Assembly (NCBI GenBank): GCA_028697435.1
Contig: JAQVFD010000136.1
Location: forward strand, 1-6,232
Reading direction: 5' to 3'
Length of the DNA stretch: 6,232 nt
DNA from: Clostridiaceae bacterium
GTDB lineage: Bacteria > Bacillota > Clostridia > Lutisporales > Lutisporaceae
The position numbers and the translations under genes were made by a program. This document shows, in pieces, positions 6,135 to 6,232 of the stretch; position 1 is the stretch's first letter; each line of letters opens with the position of its first letter. The notes below the pieces were generated by a model that was given only the letters and a program-made list of their open reading frames with translations, was not told the DNA's origin and did no database searches.

Positions 6135-6184
6135 TCCACAGATTACTTATCCTCATCATTACCTTTATAAATATTATTGCATCC

Positions 6185-6214
6185 ATTATATAATCATAGT
6201 ATTCTAAAAGTCAA
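6185..6214 (-). promoter_or_regulatory. Sigma-A-type promoter of the T-box/tyrS transcript
   Basis: TTGACT (6214-6209) and TATAAT (6190-6185) are 18 nt apart on the minus strand, predicting a start near 6178. This is about 20 nt before the Stem I base, as expected for a T-box leader. The remaining 18 bases to the window edge show nothing recognisable. Confidence 0.8.
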
Positions 6215-6232
6215 GAAAAAGTATACATAAAT

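Larger units (their letters stand above)
5766..6178 (-). ncRNA. Tyrosine-specific T-box riboswitch leader of tyrS
   Basis: This leader of about 413 nt senses the charging state of tRNA-Tyr: uncharged tRNA pairs with the specifier codon and the UGGU bulge, stabilises the antiterminator and lets RNA polymerase enter tyrS. Visible parts, 5' to 3' on the minus strand: a Stem I base with AUGAUGA (6159-6153) against CUGA (6045-6042), resembling the GA/K-turn motif; GAGG:CCUC closing the specifier loop; AGUA (6147-6144) opposite GAAAUACA with specifier UAC (6052-6050); AGAGAG (6097-6092); and an apical stem GUCGGC:GCCGGC with an 11-nt loop. A hairpin with arms CCGGGCAA / UUGCCGG (5935-5906) is the likely Stem III. 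The T-box sequence and the terminator follow. The UAC codon agrees with the downstream gene. The 5' boundary is taken from the promoter. Confidence 0.95.

Noticed and set aside
5984..6193. Plus-strand open frame of 69 codons opposite the T-box leader
   Set aside because: The sequence is explained by a structured RNA on the other strand, and there is no ribosome binding site or recognisable protein.

Overview
The window looks like a low-GC Firmicute of the clostridial type. The evidence is A/T-rich coding and intergenic sequence, strong GGAGG/AAGGTGAT ribosome binding sites, one TTG start, a bacterial V/A-type ATPase operon, a DUF342/FapA-family protein, and a T-box leader in front of tyrS. 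No species can be named from the sequence alone.

Layout. Positions 1-2560 (minus strand) hold the first three genes of a V/A-type ATPase operon, transcribed leftwards: a 108-aa helical peripheral-stalk-like subunit, the 347-aa C (AC39/d-like) subunit, and the first 389 codons of the membrane subunit I, which runs off the left edge. The genes are tightly spaced and the Shine-Dalgarno of subunit C sits in the last codons of the gene before it. Positions 2561-2787 are a divergent promoter region: a clear TTGACT-17-CATAAT promoter drives the ATPase operon leftwards and a TTGTAG-17-TATAAT promoter drives the next gene rightwards. A 6-bp-armed palindrome and two related ATTTTG(G/C)CA sites lie in or between them.

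Positions 2788-4362 (plus strand) encode a 524-aa FapA/DUF342-family protein with the typical glycine-rich beta-helix core and a C-terminal coiled coil. It converges on tyrS (minus strand, 4511-5752, 413 aa). The 148-bp gap between the two stop codons holds two perfect hairpins, one overlapping each stop codon, and between them an about 100-bp element made of three CGAGG units on one arm and three CCTCG units on the other.

Positions 5766-6178 (minus strand) are a complete tyrosine T-box riboswitch leader: promoter TTGACT-18-TATAAT, Stem I with a UAC specifier, the 14-nt T-box sequence, and a terminator whose U-run abuts the tyrS ribosome binding site. tyrS should therefore be expressed when uncharged tRNA-Tyr accumulates. 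The ATPase genes build part of an ion-translocating rotary enzyme. The FapA-like protein has no visible functional link to either neighbour.

Nothing here amounts to a new biological system. The points most worth a second look are the convergent intergenic repeat with its stop-codon hairpins, an extra hairpin in the 5' half of T-box Stem I, the paired operator-like sites between the divergent promoters, and the ATPase gene order.
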